NCBI GenBank assembly: GCA_007693745.1
Contig: REDA01000039.1
Span: 1-64,000, forward strand
DNA length: 64,000 nucleotides
Direction of reading: 5' to 3'
Source: Balneolaceae bacterium
GTDB lineage: Bacteria > Bacteroidota > Rhodothermia > Balneolales > Balneolaceae
Positions 25,799-35,097 of the stretch are shown here, in pieces. The translations under genes and the position numbers were made by a program. The notes beneath the pieces are model-generated. The model ran no database searches. It worked only from the letters and a program-made list of their open reading frames with translations, and was not told the DNA's origin. The stretch's first letter is position 1. Every line of letters begins with the position of its first letter.

Positions 25799-26137
25799 AT
25801 GAAGAAATTATATTATTCAATTGGAGAAGTGAGTGAGCTTACAAATGTTGAGCCTCATGTGCTCAGATATTGGGAAACGATCTTCAAAGAGCTCTCACCC
25901 CGGAAAAACAGAGCGGGCAACCGTACCTACAGAGAGAAAGACATCACACTGATCCTTAAACTGAAAGACCTTATACAGGATAATAAATACAGTACTGCCG
26001 GAGCGCAAAAAGTACTTGAGGATGAAAAAAATCAGATTCCTGCTGATAATGAGTCCTCAGAAAAGTTACCTTTTGATGCCGTAAGAGATCTTAAGGAGAT
26101 CAGGCGATTTCTTCTGAATCTTTCTGAAAAGTTGTAG
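25799..26137 (+). CDS. MerR-family transcriptional regulator
   Basis: A 112-residue protein with the MerR winged-helix N-terminus: YSIGEVSELTNVEPHVLRYWE for the helix-turn-helix and RTYREKDITLILKLKDL for the wing. A C-terminal helix that could dimerise follows, without the metal-binding cysteines of metal sensors. Short one-domain members are common in Bacteroidota. The ligand is unknown. It diverges from the glycosyltransferase and precedes the heme O synthase gene by 108 bases. Confidence 0.88.
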   Translation: MKKLYYSIGEVSELTNVEPHVLRYWETIFKELSPRKNRAGNRTYREKDITLILKLKDLIQDNKYSTAGAQKVLEDEKNQIPADNESSEKLPFDAVRDLKEIRRFLLNLSEKL

Positions 26138-26245
26138 CCGGGGGTGCCCGTTTCTTCCGTCAAATCTGATAATTTACCCCGAAAAGCTCTGTTTTAGTGT
26201 TACATCTGAGCGCCAAAATGTTTACTTTTCTCTAAATTTTCAGGT

Positions 26246-27151
26246 ATGAACAGAACCTTAGAAGAGACGATTTCACTTCGTGACAAATTGGGAATTGCCG
26301 GGGCTTACTATGAGCTTACCAAACCGGGGATAACCTTTTCTGTACTTGCCAGTATGCTGATCGGGTTTCTTATGGGTTCTGCAGGAAATCTTAATCTCAT
26401 TGTAATGCTCCATGCAGCACTTGGCACCTATCTGATTGCTGCCGGAACCTCTGCTCATAATATGTTTATTGAGCGTGATCTTGACGGGTTGATGAAGCGC
26501 ACGAGCAGAAGACCGCTTCCTGCTTATAAAATTGAACCTGCCCAGAGTTTTATTTTCTCCATGAGTCTCATCCTTGCGGGATCTTTCTACCTGATATTTA
26601 TGGTAAATATTGTCGCTGGCCTTGTTTCGCTCAGCACCACAATTATCTATCTCTTCGCCTACACACCCCTTAAAAGAGTTTCTGCACTGAATGTGTTTGT
26701 CGGCGCTGTACCGGGGGCGTTACCGGTAGTGGGGGGCTGGGCTGCAGCTACTGGTACAGTTTTTGAGCATGGAATGTGGATTCTTTTCGGAATCATCTAT
26801 TGCTGGCAGATTCCGCATGTGGTTGCGATCGCATGGGTTTGTAAAAATGATTACGAACATGCAGGCTTTAAAATGTTGCCAAAAAATGATCCCAGGGGCT
26901 ACAAGGCTGTCCTCTGGGTCATCCTTCCACTCCTGTTGCTTCTGCCCACGGTTTATAAACTTTTCCTCATGGAGCAACTCGGGATTCTGTTTTTGGCGGG
27001 TTCTCTTCTTTCAACTCTCTTTTTTATCTGGTACGGGATCCGTTTCAGCTTGTACAGAGATGTTCCGTCAGCAAAATCCCTGATGTTCTATTCATTCGTT
27101 TATCTGCCCCTGGTATGGATTTTTATTTTTGCAGATTGGGTTTTTATGTGA
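26246..27151 (+). CDS. ctaB: protoheme IX farnesyltransferase (heme O synthase)
   Basis: A 301-residue membrane prenyltransferase of the UbiA superfamily with about eight to nine helices. It adds a farnesyl group to heme b to give heme O, a precursor of heme A for terminal oxidases. The signature NMFIERDLDGLMKRTSRRPL holds the aspartates that bind the prenyl diphosphate through magnesium, and a second polar region is WQIPHVVAIAWVCKNDYEHAGF. No oxidase gene is adjacent. Confidence 0.95.
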   Translation: MNRTLEETISLRDKLGIAGAYYELTKPGITFSVLASMLIGFLMGSAGNLNLIVMLHAALGTYLIAAGTSAHNMFIERDLDGLMKRTSRRPLPAYKIEPAQSFIFSMSLILAGSFYLIFMVNIVAGLVSLSTTIIYLFAYTPLKRVSALNVFVGAVPGALPVVGGWAAATGTVFEHGMWILFGIIYCWQIPHVVAIAWVCKNDYEHAGFKMLPKNDPRGYKAVLWVILPLLLLLPTVYKLFLMEQLGILFLAGSLLSTLFFIWYGIRFSLYRDVPSAKSLMFYSFVYLPLVWIFIFADWVFM

Positions 27152-27350
27152 AGCCGGCTGGTTTTTCTGACTCAGTCGCAGTTCCAAATCCACCGACACC
27201 GTCTTTCCCTTCTTTTAATTGGCAGTTGCAGTTCTACTGTTCTGAATATCCCAGATTACTCTCTGAGATAAGCTCCTGTGAGGCCCGGTAAGCCGTTCAC
27301 GCTACTTTAAAAGAAATGGTACCATCCTAAAAAAGAAAAACAGTATTCGC

Positions 27351-29765
27351 TTACCAGAGTGCAGGATAGGTGGCAGGGTCCGCTTCATGCATAATCTCAT
27401 AGACTTTCTGAATGATATCTTCAGCATTTGGTTTGGAGAAATAGTCTCCGTCTGACCCAAATGCAGGCCTGTGTGCTTTTGCTGTCAGGCAGGCTGCACT
27501 GCTATCCAGATAGCGGAATCCACCATCCTCTTCAATAACTCTCTGAAGCATGTATGCTGTGGCACCACCCGGCACATCTTCATCAATAAAGAGGATTCTG
27601 TTCGTTTTTTTCAGTGAGTTAAGAATTACTTTTTCCCGGTCGAAAGGAAGCAGTGTGCGAACATCAATGAGTTCCGCTGATATTCCCATACCCTCTAAAT
27701 CGGGGAGTATTGACTCAACGATATTACAGGTTGATCCATAAGATACAAGCGTAATATCTCTCCCTTGTTTAACAACTTCCGGTACTCCGAGCGGAACGGT
27801 AAACTCACCAAGATTTGATGGGAGATTTTCTTTCAGCCGATACGCATTCAACGGTTCGATAACGAGCCCAGGGTCGTCTCCCCTGATAAGCGTGTTATAA
27901 AAACCTGCTGCGTCCGTCAGGTTCCTGGGAACACAGACATGCATTCCCCTTAAACCATTTACAATCAGTCCCATGGGTGATCCCGCATGCCAGATTCCTT
28001 CGAGTCGATGGCCTCTTGTGCGCACAATAAGCGGATAGGCCTGCCCTCCTTTGGTGCGGTACCTCAGTGTAGCCACATCATCGGAAAGTACCTGATAGCA
28101 GTAGAGAAGGTAATCAAGATACTGAATTTCAGCAATCGGCCGAAGCCCACGCAGAGAAAGACCAATACCCTGTCCCAGAATCGTTGCTTCTCTGATTCCG
28201 GTATCCTGCACTCTGATTTCCCCGTATTTTGCCTGCATCCCCTCCAGACCCAGATTCACGCCGCCGAGCTGACCCGAATCTTCACCAAAAATCAAAACAT
28301 TTGGATACCTGGCGAAAAGTGCGTCAAAATTATTCCTGAGCACAATTCTTCCGTCAACTCTGCTGGTCTCTCCGTCGTATCGGGGTTTCACCTCACCGAT
28401 ATGCAAAGGAGAATCTTTTGTTTCACTATAGAGATGTGAGCTGAACCGGTCGTGATTCAGATGCTCCTGTTTCTTTAACCAGTCTGCAAGAGAAATCTTT
28501 TCGTCCGAAACAACACCCCTGAGTTCGAAAAGTGCCTTCCTGGCCGCAGTTACAACGTATTTACGTAAAGACTGGGATCTTCTTCCGAGTTGCTCTTCAA
28601 TCAAACTGATCCGCTTGATTTCCGGATGTCTGTTCCTGATCCGCGAAAGCAGCTCAACCACTTCCTCCCTCTCCTTACGGATTGGATTTTGAAAATCTTC
28701 CCAGGCTTGCTTTTGCTCTTTCAGTACAAAAGCTTTTGCTTCTGCCTCCAGTGAATCCAAGGCGGATCCATCAGCAAGACCCTCTTTCAGAATCCATTCC
28801 CTGAATTTCTTTATGCAGCAGTAATCCGTCTCCCATTTCAATCTTGAGTCGTTTTTGTAACGCTCGTGTGACCCGGATGTAGAGTGTCCCTGAGGCTGTG
28901 TAACTTCATCCACATGAATCAGAACAGGCACATGTTCTTCACGTGCGATCAGCGATGCCTCATTGTAAACTGAAATAAGTTCCTCATACTCCCAGGCTCT
29001 GGCATAATAAACTTCAATTCCTGCTTCCTTTTGGGTTCGTTTAAACCCTTTGAATATCCTTGAAATACTCTCCTTCGTCGTTTGGTATTTTTTAGAAACG
29101 GATATCCCGTAGCCATCGTCCCAAACGGATACAATCATGGGAACCTGCATAACACCGGCGGCATTCATGGTTTCCCAAAAGATTCCCTCAGAAGTGCTCG
29201 CGTCACCAATTGTACCCCATGCAATCTCGTTGCCATCTACAGAAAAGTCCGTATAGCCGGATAATTCTTCATTCTCCCTGTAAATTTTTGAGGCCTGCGC
29301 CAATCCCAACAGCCTGGCCATCTGCCCGGCAGTCGGAGAGAGATCCGCTGAACTGTTGTTTCGATCTGTCTGTTTAACCCAGTTTCCCCCGGGATCGATA
29401 AGTCTGGAAGCAAAGTGTGAATTCATCTGCCTTCCAGCAGAATGCGGCTCAAATTGCGGATCCGGGTTGGCATAGAGCTGAGCAAAAAACTCGGAAACTG
29501 TCAGTTCACCGATAGCCATCATGAAGGTCTGATCCCGGTAATAACCGGATCGGAAATCTCCTTTTTTAAAAAATTTCGCCATCACCAGCTGCGGAAGCTC
29601 CTTACCGTCTCCGAAAATCCCAAATTTCGCTTTTCCGGTCAGTACCTCTTTTCGGCCCAACAGAGACATTTCACGACTCATACAAGCCAGTTGATAATCC
29701 CGAAGGATATCTTTCACCTGATTTTCTGAGTTCGCAACCTGCGATAATTCTTTATCCGTGGGCAT
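27351..29765 (-). CDS. 2-oxoacid dehydrogenase E1, fused alpha-beta (branched-chain type)
   Basis: An 804-residue thiamine-diphosphate enzyme that decarboxylates 2-oxoacids and passes the acyl group to a lipoyl E2. The alpha part (about 1-400) has the thiamine motif GDASTSEGIFWETMNAAGV, followed by SVWDDGYGIS where a normal NN pair reads DD. The beta part (about 460-804) has IFGEDSGQLGGVNLGLEG and GIREATILGQGIGLSL, typical of E1 beta. Fused E1 proteins of this kind occur in Bacteroidota and are usually called branched-chain or 2-oxoisovalerate type. No E2 or E3 gene is nearby. The substrate is not certain. Confidence 0.9.
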   Translation of the reverse strand: MPTDKELSQVANSENQVKDILRDYQLACMSREMSLLGRKEVLTGKAKFGIFGDGKELPQLVMAKFFKKGDFRSGYYRDQTFMMAIGELTVSEFFAQLYANPDPQFEPHSAGRQMNSHFASRLIDPGGNWVKQTDRNNSSADLSPTAGQMARLLGLAQASKIYRENEELSGYTDFSVDGNEIAWGTIGDASTSEGIFWETMNAAGVMQVPMIVSVWDDGYGISVSKKYQTTKESISRIFKGFKRTQKEAGIEVYYARAWEYEELISVYNEASLIAREEHVPVLIHVDEVTQPQGHSTSGSHERYKNDSRLKWETDYCCIKKFREWILKEGLADGSALDSLEAEAKAFVLKEQKQAWEDFQNPIRKEREEVVELLSRIRNRHPEIKRISLIEEQLGRRSQSLRKYVVTAARKALFELRGVVSDEKISLADWLKKQEHLNHDRFSSHLYSETKDSPLHIGEVKPRYDGETSRVDGRIVLRNNFDALFARYPNVLIFGEDSGQLGGVNLGLEGMQAKYGEIRVQDTGIREATILGQGIGLSLRGLRPIAEIQYLDYLLYCYQVLSDDVATLRYRTKGGQAYPLIVRTRGHRLEGIWHAGSPMGLIVNGLRGMHVCVPRNLTDAAGFYNTLIRGDDPGLVIEPLNAYRLKENLPSNLGEFTVPLGVPEVVKQGRDITLVSYGSTCNIVESILPDLEGMGISAELIDVRTLLPFDREKVILNSLKKTNRILFIDEDVPGGATAYMLQRVIEEDGGFRYLDSSAACLTAKAHRPAFGSDGDYFSKPNAEDIIQKVYEIMHEADPATYPALW

Positions 29766-30038
29766 AGAATTTCCAAAGGGGTGTTAATGATTCAATACGG
29801 TTGGTAATGACGAGGACACTGCGGATTGATGCAGCGTAAAGGATGATTTACCCTGCTTCGTTTCATATCCGTTTGGAAGACATTGCAAAATTTTCTCCCT
29901 GCAATATCAATAGAGATAATACAACCTTGAGAACAAATTCACAAAACTGCAAAACCCGGCCGGGAATCTGATAAACAGACCAGATCCAGTTGGAGCAGAT
30001 CCTGAGCAGAATACCCAGGATCACTCCGAAAAGAGATT
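29766..30038. other. intergenic region between E1 and fumarase genes
   Basis: A 273-base stretch, which should contain the E1 gene promoter. No gene, clear terminator or strong repeat was seen. Confidence 0.55.
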
Positions 30039-31430
30039 TTATTCAGAAAAACCCCCTTTGGTCATGTTGATCGGATTCAAAGCCTTCTCGAGTTCTTCAT
30101 CCGAGAGGTCTGTCATCTCTTTAGCCACCTCCATCACTGAACGGTCTTCACTGAATGCAGTTTTAGCAATCTTCGCAGCCTTATCATATCCGATCAGAGG
30201 ATTCAGCGCAGTTACCAGAATAGGATTCTTGCCCACCATCGATGCAATCACATCTTTTCTGACAATGAGTCCGCTGACTGAACGATCCGCAAAATTTCGT
30301 GCGGCACTGGCCAGTATTTCAACTGATTGCAGCAGATTGTATGCGACAACAGGAAGCATAACATTCAGCTCAAAGTTGCCGGAATGTCCACCAATGGTAA
30401 TGGTGGCATCATTTCCAATCACCTGTGCACAGACCATTGTAAGAGACTCTTCGATTACAGGATTCACTTTCCCCGGCATAATGGAAGAGCCCGGTTGCAG
30501 TGCCATCAACTGAACCTCACCCAAACCACTGTTGGGACCGGAGTTCATCCATCTGAAATCATTTCCGATTTTCATCAGGCTCACAGAGAGAGTCTTGAGC
30601 TGCCCGGAAAGTTCAACCGGGGCATCCACAGTTGCCTGAGCTTCAAAATGATTGACGGCTTCAATAAATTTTTCGCCCGTTTCTTCTGAGACTACCCTGG
30701 CAAACCTCGATCCGAATTCATGGTGTGTGTTGATGCCGGTTCCAACTGCTGTGCCACCCTGAGGCAGTTCCAGCATTCTCACCAGCGAAGCCTCCACCCT
30801 TTCGATACCGAGTTCAATCTGTCTTGCATAGCCACTGAATTCCTGCTGTATGGTGACAGGCATGGCATCCATCAAATGGGTACGCCCTGTTTTTACCACA
30901 TCCTTATATTCTTCGCCTTTGGCTAAAATTGTACTGTGCAGATGTTTGAGCGCTGGTATCAGCTTGTTCCTCACTGAAAGTACAGCCGCAATGCGGATCA
31001 CAGTAGGGATCACATCATTCGAACTCTGCCCGAAATTGACATGATCATTCGGGTGGATTGTCTGATCCGTTCCCTCTTTCAGTTCATTGGCACGCCGGGC
31101 AATAATTTCGTTGGCATTCATATTGCTGGATGTGCCGGATCCGGTTTGAAAAATATCGAGCACAAAATCGTGATCAAATTTATTCTCTGTCACCTCTTTT
31201 GAAGCTTTCTGAATCGCATCTGCAACATGGGTATCCAACAGATTCAGCTCTTCATTGGCCTTGGCAGCGGCATATTTAACCAGCCCCAATGCAGAGACAA
31301 AATCGGAATTAAAGCGCAAATTGCTGATTGGAAAGTTCTCCACAGCTCTTTGAGTTTGCGCCGCATAGTAGGCATTTGAGGGAACCTTTACTTCTCCCAT
31401 TGAATCTTTTTCTATTCGGTAATCTGACAT
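30039..31430 (-). CDS. fumC: class II fumarate hydratase
   Basis: A 463-residue iron-independent fumarase that hydrates fumarate to malate in the TCA cycle. Superfamily signatures are all present: TGSGTSSNMNANEII, GQSSNDVIPT, TGRTHLMDAMP and the GSSIMPGKVNPV catalytic loop with its serine. It is a standard-length protein. It lies 84 bases after the GNAT gene on the same strand and may be a separate transcription unit. Confidence 0.96.
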   Translation of the reverse strand: MSDYRIEKDSMGEVKVPSNAYYAAQTQRAVENFPISNLRFNSDFVSALGLVKYAAAKANEELNLLDTHVADAIQKASKEVTENKFDHDFVLDIFQTGSGTSSNMNANEIIARRANELKEGTDQTIHPNDHVNFGQSSNDVIPTVIRIAAVLSVRNKLIPALKHLHSTILAKGEEYKDVVKTGRTHLMDAMPVTIQQEFSGYARQIELGIERVEASLVRMLELPQGGTAVGTGINTHHEFGSRFARVVSEETGEKFIEAVNHFEAQATVDAPVELSGQLKTLSVSLMKIGNDFRWMNSGPNSGLGEVQLMALQPGSSIMPGKVNPVIEESLTMVCAQVIGNDATITIGGHSGNFELNVMLPVVAYNLLQSVEILASAARNFADRSVSGLIVRKDVIASMVGKNPILVTALNPLIGYDKAAKIAKTAFSEDRSVMEVAKEMTDLSDEELEKALNPINMTKGGFSE

Positions 31431-31514
31431 TTTCTTCTCTTTAATTGTTAAAAATAAATGTCTTTTAATTTACCGATTTTCGGGCAGATTTTGTAGTAAA
31501 GTTAAGCGAATCTG

Positions 31515-32648
31515 TTACAGATTTTTACTGTACATCCGGTAGCGTTTGTCGATCGTTCCGCCAATTTTTTCCGCCACCCGAATCATATGTATGTTGTTTT
31601 CCAGAATCCAGCCCACTTCCGAAGAATAAACCCCTTTTTTTAATCCGCTTTCGATCGCTTCCCTGTGCAGCAGCACATCAATACCACGGCCCTGATATTC
31701 CGGGATAACTCCCATCAGTGCCGTTCTGATTTTGCTGATCTTCCTCTTGTACCACAGAATCTTAAAGATTCCGAATGGAAAAAGCCTGCCATTCATTTTT
31801 TTGAATATCTGGTTGTAATCAGGCAGGGCAATAGAGAAGGCAACAGGTTTTCCGTCAATTTCAGCAATATGAGCGAAATCAGTATCGATAACCTGCCGGA
31901 AGTTTTTAGCCATTTCATCAAACTCTTCTCTGGAAAGCGGTATAAATCCCCAGTTATTTTTCCAGGCACTGTTAAAAATATCCCGTATGATGACGACTTC
32001 TTCCCTGATCTTTTTGAGATTTATTTTTCTGATCTGAATTCCCGGAAGGCGTGATTTGACAATCTTCATAGCCCTCTCAGCCCGTTCCCGGTCAACACTA
32101 TCCTGTGTTACCAGGTATGTCAGCAGGTCCATCTCTTTCTGATACCCGGCTGAAACTAAAAGCGAATCGTAATAGGGCTTGTTGTAGGGCATCAGAATGG
32201 CGGGATATTTATCAAAACCCTCGACAAGAATACCGATTTCATCCATCATGCCGGGGTTGGCCGGACCCATAACTCTATCCATCCCCTTCTCTTTCAGCCA
32301 GTCTTCTGCTACCTTAAAAAGAAGATCTGCAGTACTTTGCCGATCAATGCACTCAAAGAAACCGAAGAATCCTGTCTTTTCCTGATGAAAACGGTTAAAA
32401 CGGTGGTCGATGATTGCAGCGATGCGCCCTGCAGGCTTGTCGTTATGAAGGGCATTGAACAGAATGATTTCAGCATCAATAAAAAAAGGGTTTTTTTCTG
32501 AATCAATCAGTTTTTTCTGCTCAATGCGCAGGGGTGCAATCCAGTACTCTTCATCTCTGTAGTGAGTATAGGGGAATTCAATAAATTTCTGGAGTTCTGA
32601 CTTAGACTCAGCAAGCAGAATGGTATTGGTATTTGGCTGACTGCTCAC
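31515..32648 (-). CDS. GNAT-fold acyltransferase, candidate bacterial ceramide synthase
   Basis: A 377-residue protein. The C-terminal half has GNAT-like features, including FAHIAEIDGKPVAFSIALPD and ALMGVIPEYQGRGIDVLLHREAI, where the QGRGID turn matches the acyl-CoA pyrophosphate loop. The N-terminal half has DRVMGPANPGMMDEIGILVEGF, typical of a family of unknown proteins often linked to serine palmitoyltransferase. Bacterial ceramide synthase of Caulobacter is a GNAT-related N-acyltransferase encoded near spt. Here the GTG start overlaps the spt stop, so tight coupling suggests N-acylation of 3-ketosphinganine. The enzyme role is inferred. Confidence 0.7.
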   Translation of the reverse strand: MSSQPNTNTILLAESKSELQKFIEFPYTHYRDEEYWIAPLRIEQKKLIDSEKNPFFIDAEIILFNALHNDKPAGRIAAIIDHRFNRFHQEKTGFFGFFECIDRQSTADLLFKVAEDWLKEKGMDRVMGPANPGMMDEIGILVEGFDKYPAILMPYNKPYYDSLLVSAGYQKEMDLLTYLVTQDSVDRERAERAMKIVKSRLPGIQIRKINLKKIREEVVIIRDIFNSAWKNNWGFIPLSREEFDEMAKNFRQVIDTDFAHIAEIDGKPVAFSIALPDYNQIFKKMNGRLFPFGIFKILWYKRKISKIRTALMGVIPEYQGRGIDVLLHREAIESGLKKGVYSSEVGWILENNIHMIRVAEKIGGTIDKRYRMYSKNL

Positions 32649-33898
32649 TGCTGATGATCATGATTGACCATGGACTGGCCGTTTTCATCTATGATGCCAT
32701 GTTTGATGCCAACGCGTCTGAAGGCTTCAAGAATTTGATCCAGATGTTCATCCGTATGGGTTGCCATATAACTGGTTCTGACGAGAGCCTGCCCCTGCGG
32801 CACCGCAGGAGGAACTACAGCATTCACATAAACTCCCTCTTCAAAAAGATCTTTCCAAAACTGAAAACAGCTGTACATCTCTCCTATCACAACCGGGATA
32901 ATCGGAGTCTGACTCGACCAGACATTAAATCCGAGATTTCGCAATTCGGTACGCATGTAATTCGAAATCTGCTCCAATCTGTCTAATCTCCACTGCTCCT
33001 GCTGAAGTATCTCCAGAGACTTCAGCACCGTGGCAACGTTGGCGGGTGGCATGCTGGCACTGAAAATGTGAGCCGGGGCTTTGTGCCTGATATATTCAAT
33101 AACCTGTTTATCACCAACAATAAAGCCTCCGAGTGATGCAAAGGATTTTGAAAACGTACCGCTGATTAAATCCACTTCATCCATTAACCCAAAAACAGAA
33201 GCAGAACCCCGTCCCCCCTCCCCGATCACACCAATAGCATGTGCATCATCAAGGTAGAGTGCAGCATTAAATTCCCGGGCCAGTGCAACAAGTTCCGGTA
33301 TCCTGGCAAGAGAACCGGACATGGAAAAAACACCATCACTTACAATAATTTTCCCCGCATCCGGATCTGCTTTTTCAAGCAGCAGCCTGAGATGGTCCAT
33401 ATCGCTGTGACGGTAACGTATCGTCTTTGCATTGGATAATTGCGTGCCCACAACGATACAGGCATGGTTATCCTTATCAGAAAAGATAATATCGTTCCTG
33501 TCGGCAATAACCTGAACAGAACCTTCATTGGTCTGATATCCCGTACTGAACAGCACGCAGGCTTCTTTTCTCATGAAAGCAGCAAGCTTCTCCTCGAGTT
33601 CAAGATGCAGATCAAGAGTTCCATTCAGATACCTTGAACCTGTACAACCGGTCCCGTAGGTTGTAATCACTTTCTGAGCCGCTTCAATTGTACGGGGATC
33701 GTTCGTGAGACCCAAATAGTTATTGGAACCGGCCATAATCACATCACGGCCCTCTATGTTAACAACCGTTCCGTCAGTAGCCTGCAAAGGTTTGAAGTAA
33801 GGAAACAATCCCCGTTCCTTCACCTCTTCAGCTATTGTGAACTCAAACGTTTTCCTGAATATCCGGTACTTGGAATTATCGACTCTTATATCGGCCAT
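32645..33898 (-). CDS. spt: serine palmitoyltransferase
   Basis: A 417-residue PLP enzyme of the alpha-oxoamine synthase family, which joins serine and an acyl-CoA or acyl-ACP to give 3-ketosphinganine. The PLP lysine is K251 in GTFSKSFASLGGF, the aspartate and histidine are in LYLDDAHAIG, and H145 in DKDNHAC stacks on the ring. The FSKSFASLGGF form and the surrounding residues favour serine palmitoyltransferase over glycine C-acetyltransferase or 8-amino-7-oxononanoate synthase, and the neighbours (acyltransferase and glycosyltransferases) support it. An alpha-oxoamine synthase of other specificity cannot be ruled out. Confidence 0.88.
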   Translation of the reverse strand: MADIRVDNSKYRIFRKTFEFTIAEEVKERGLFPYFKPLQATDGTVVNIEGRDVIMAGSNNYLGLTNDPRTIEAAQKVITTYGTGCTGSRYLNGTLDLHLELEEKLAAFMRKEACVLFSTGYQTNEGSVQVIADRNDIIFSDKDNHACIVVGTQLSNAKTIRYRHSDMDHLRLLLEKADPDAGKIIVSDGVFSMSGSLARIPELVALAREFNAALYLDDAHAIGVIGEGGRGSASVFGLMDEVDLISGTFSKSFASLGGFIVGDKQVIEYIRHKAPAHIFSASMPPANVATVLKSLEILQQEQWRLDRLEQISNYMRTELRNLGFNVWSSQTPIIPVVIGEMYSCFQFWKDLFEEGVYVNAVVPPAVPQGQALVRTSYMATHTDEHLDQILEAFRRVGIKHGIIDENGQSMVNHDHQQ

Positions 33899-33942
33899 TA
33901 TTTATCAACTGAACGATCTGTTTAAACACGTAAATATAGATG

Positions 33943-35094
33943 TTATTTAGTTTCATTCAAATCAGAAACGTTTGCTCCCTGCTGATCATTCACTCTCCTG
34001 AGATAACTTACATATTTTCCCACTACAGCATCCCAGTTGAATGTTTGGGTCACATATAATTTTGCCGACTCAGAAAGGTCAGCCAGATTGCCCGTCAGCA
34101 ACTCATCAATTTTATTCGCAAACTCCTCAGAACTACCCTCCGGTATCCGGTATCCATTCACACCATCCTTAATCACATCCCGGATTCCCTCAAGATCGGA
34201 TGCAAGAGCGGGCACACCCGCTCTGTTGGCTTCAAGCAAAACAATACCAAATCCCTCCATATCCCCTTTTACCGGAATATTTGGCATAATAAAAAGGTCG
34301 GATGCTGAATAACAGGTGTTAAGCAGCTCTCTGGGTAACTTTCCGGTAATCACAATCCGGTCTTTAGAATCAGAATTTTCTCTTGCCCGGTGGATCGCTC
34401 TGTTTTCCGGACCATCACCTACAATCAGATAAAGAAAGTCTGATTTGATTTTCCCGAGTACACTCTCAATAAACCACTGATGCCCCTTTCTCTTTACCTG
34501 CCTGCCCACCGTTAACAGGATTTTTTCACCTTTGAGATCCCTGTTGATGATTTCACCCAGTATCTCTCTCGCACTCTCTTTCCCGGGAATTGCACTGTTC
34601 TCATCGTGATCAAAGCCATTTGGAAGTGCCACTCCCTTTGCAGGGTTCAGCCCCCTTCCGATACTCGCTTCCCTGGTCGCCGACGATACTGAAATGACAC
34701 CACTTAGTTTTTTGAAAACAAACTTCAGATACCACTGATAGGGTGGAAAAGACATGGTTACATCATGACCGTGATTGATTGTGACGCAGGGTGTGCTCAG
34801 CCTGGATGCAATCAGGGGCAATATCACTGTGGTTACCATCGAGGAGAAAAGAATGATATCGGGTTTAAATCTTCGTTCTGAAAGAGGAACTCTCCACAAC
34901 AGAGAGAACAGGAAAAAAGCGGTATTGATCCCGATCATTCTCCAGGAGGAGTTTAAAATGATTGTTTTAAGTTCAATATCTTTTCTGCGGCTTAACGCCC
35001 TGGTCATCTGAACACTCACATTTTGCATACCTCCAACACTTTTCAGAGGTTTGCCTTCCGGGGGGTGTAAGTGCGAGATGTATAATATTCTCAA
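33943..35094 (-). CDS. family 4 glycosyltransferase
   Basis: A 383-residue GT-B enzyme. The N-terminal domain starts MRILYISHLHPPEGKP with a GGMQNVSVQ loop. The C-terminal donor domain has LTVGRQVKRKGHQWFIE, VGDGPENR and the ligand loop MEGFGIVLLEANRAGVPALAS, with the E-x7-E pattern of retaining enzymes. The start is TTG (35094). Only three bases separate it from the previous glycosyltransferase gene, and the serine palmitoyltransferase gene follows after 44 bases. It may add a sugar to a sphingolipid or other membrane lipid; the acceptor is inferred from context only. Confidence 0.88.
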   Translation of the reverse strand: MRILYISHLHPPEGKPLKSVGGMQNVSVQMTRALSRRKDIELKTIILNSSWRMIGINTAFFLFSLLWRVPLSERRFKPDIILFSSMVTTVILPLIASRLSTPCVTINHGHDVTMSFPPYQWYLKFVFKKLSGVISVSSATREASIGRGLNPAKGVALPNGFDHDENSAIPGKESAREILGEIINRDLKGEKILLTVGRQVKRKGHQWFIESVLGKIKSDFLYLIVGDGPENRAIHRARENSDSKDRIVITGKLPRELLNTCYSASDLFIMPNIPVKGDMEGFGIVLLEANRAGVPALASDLEGIRDVIKDGVNGYRIPEGSSEEFANKIDELLTGNLADLSESAKLYVTQTFNWDAVVGKYVSYLRRVNDQQGANVSDLNETK

Positions 35095-35097
35095 AAC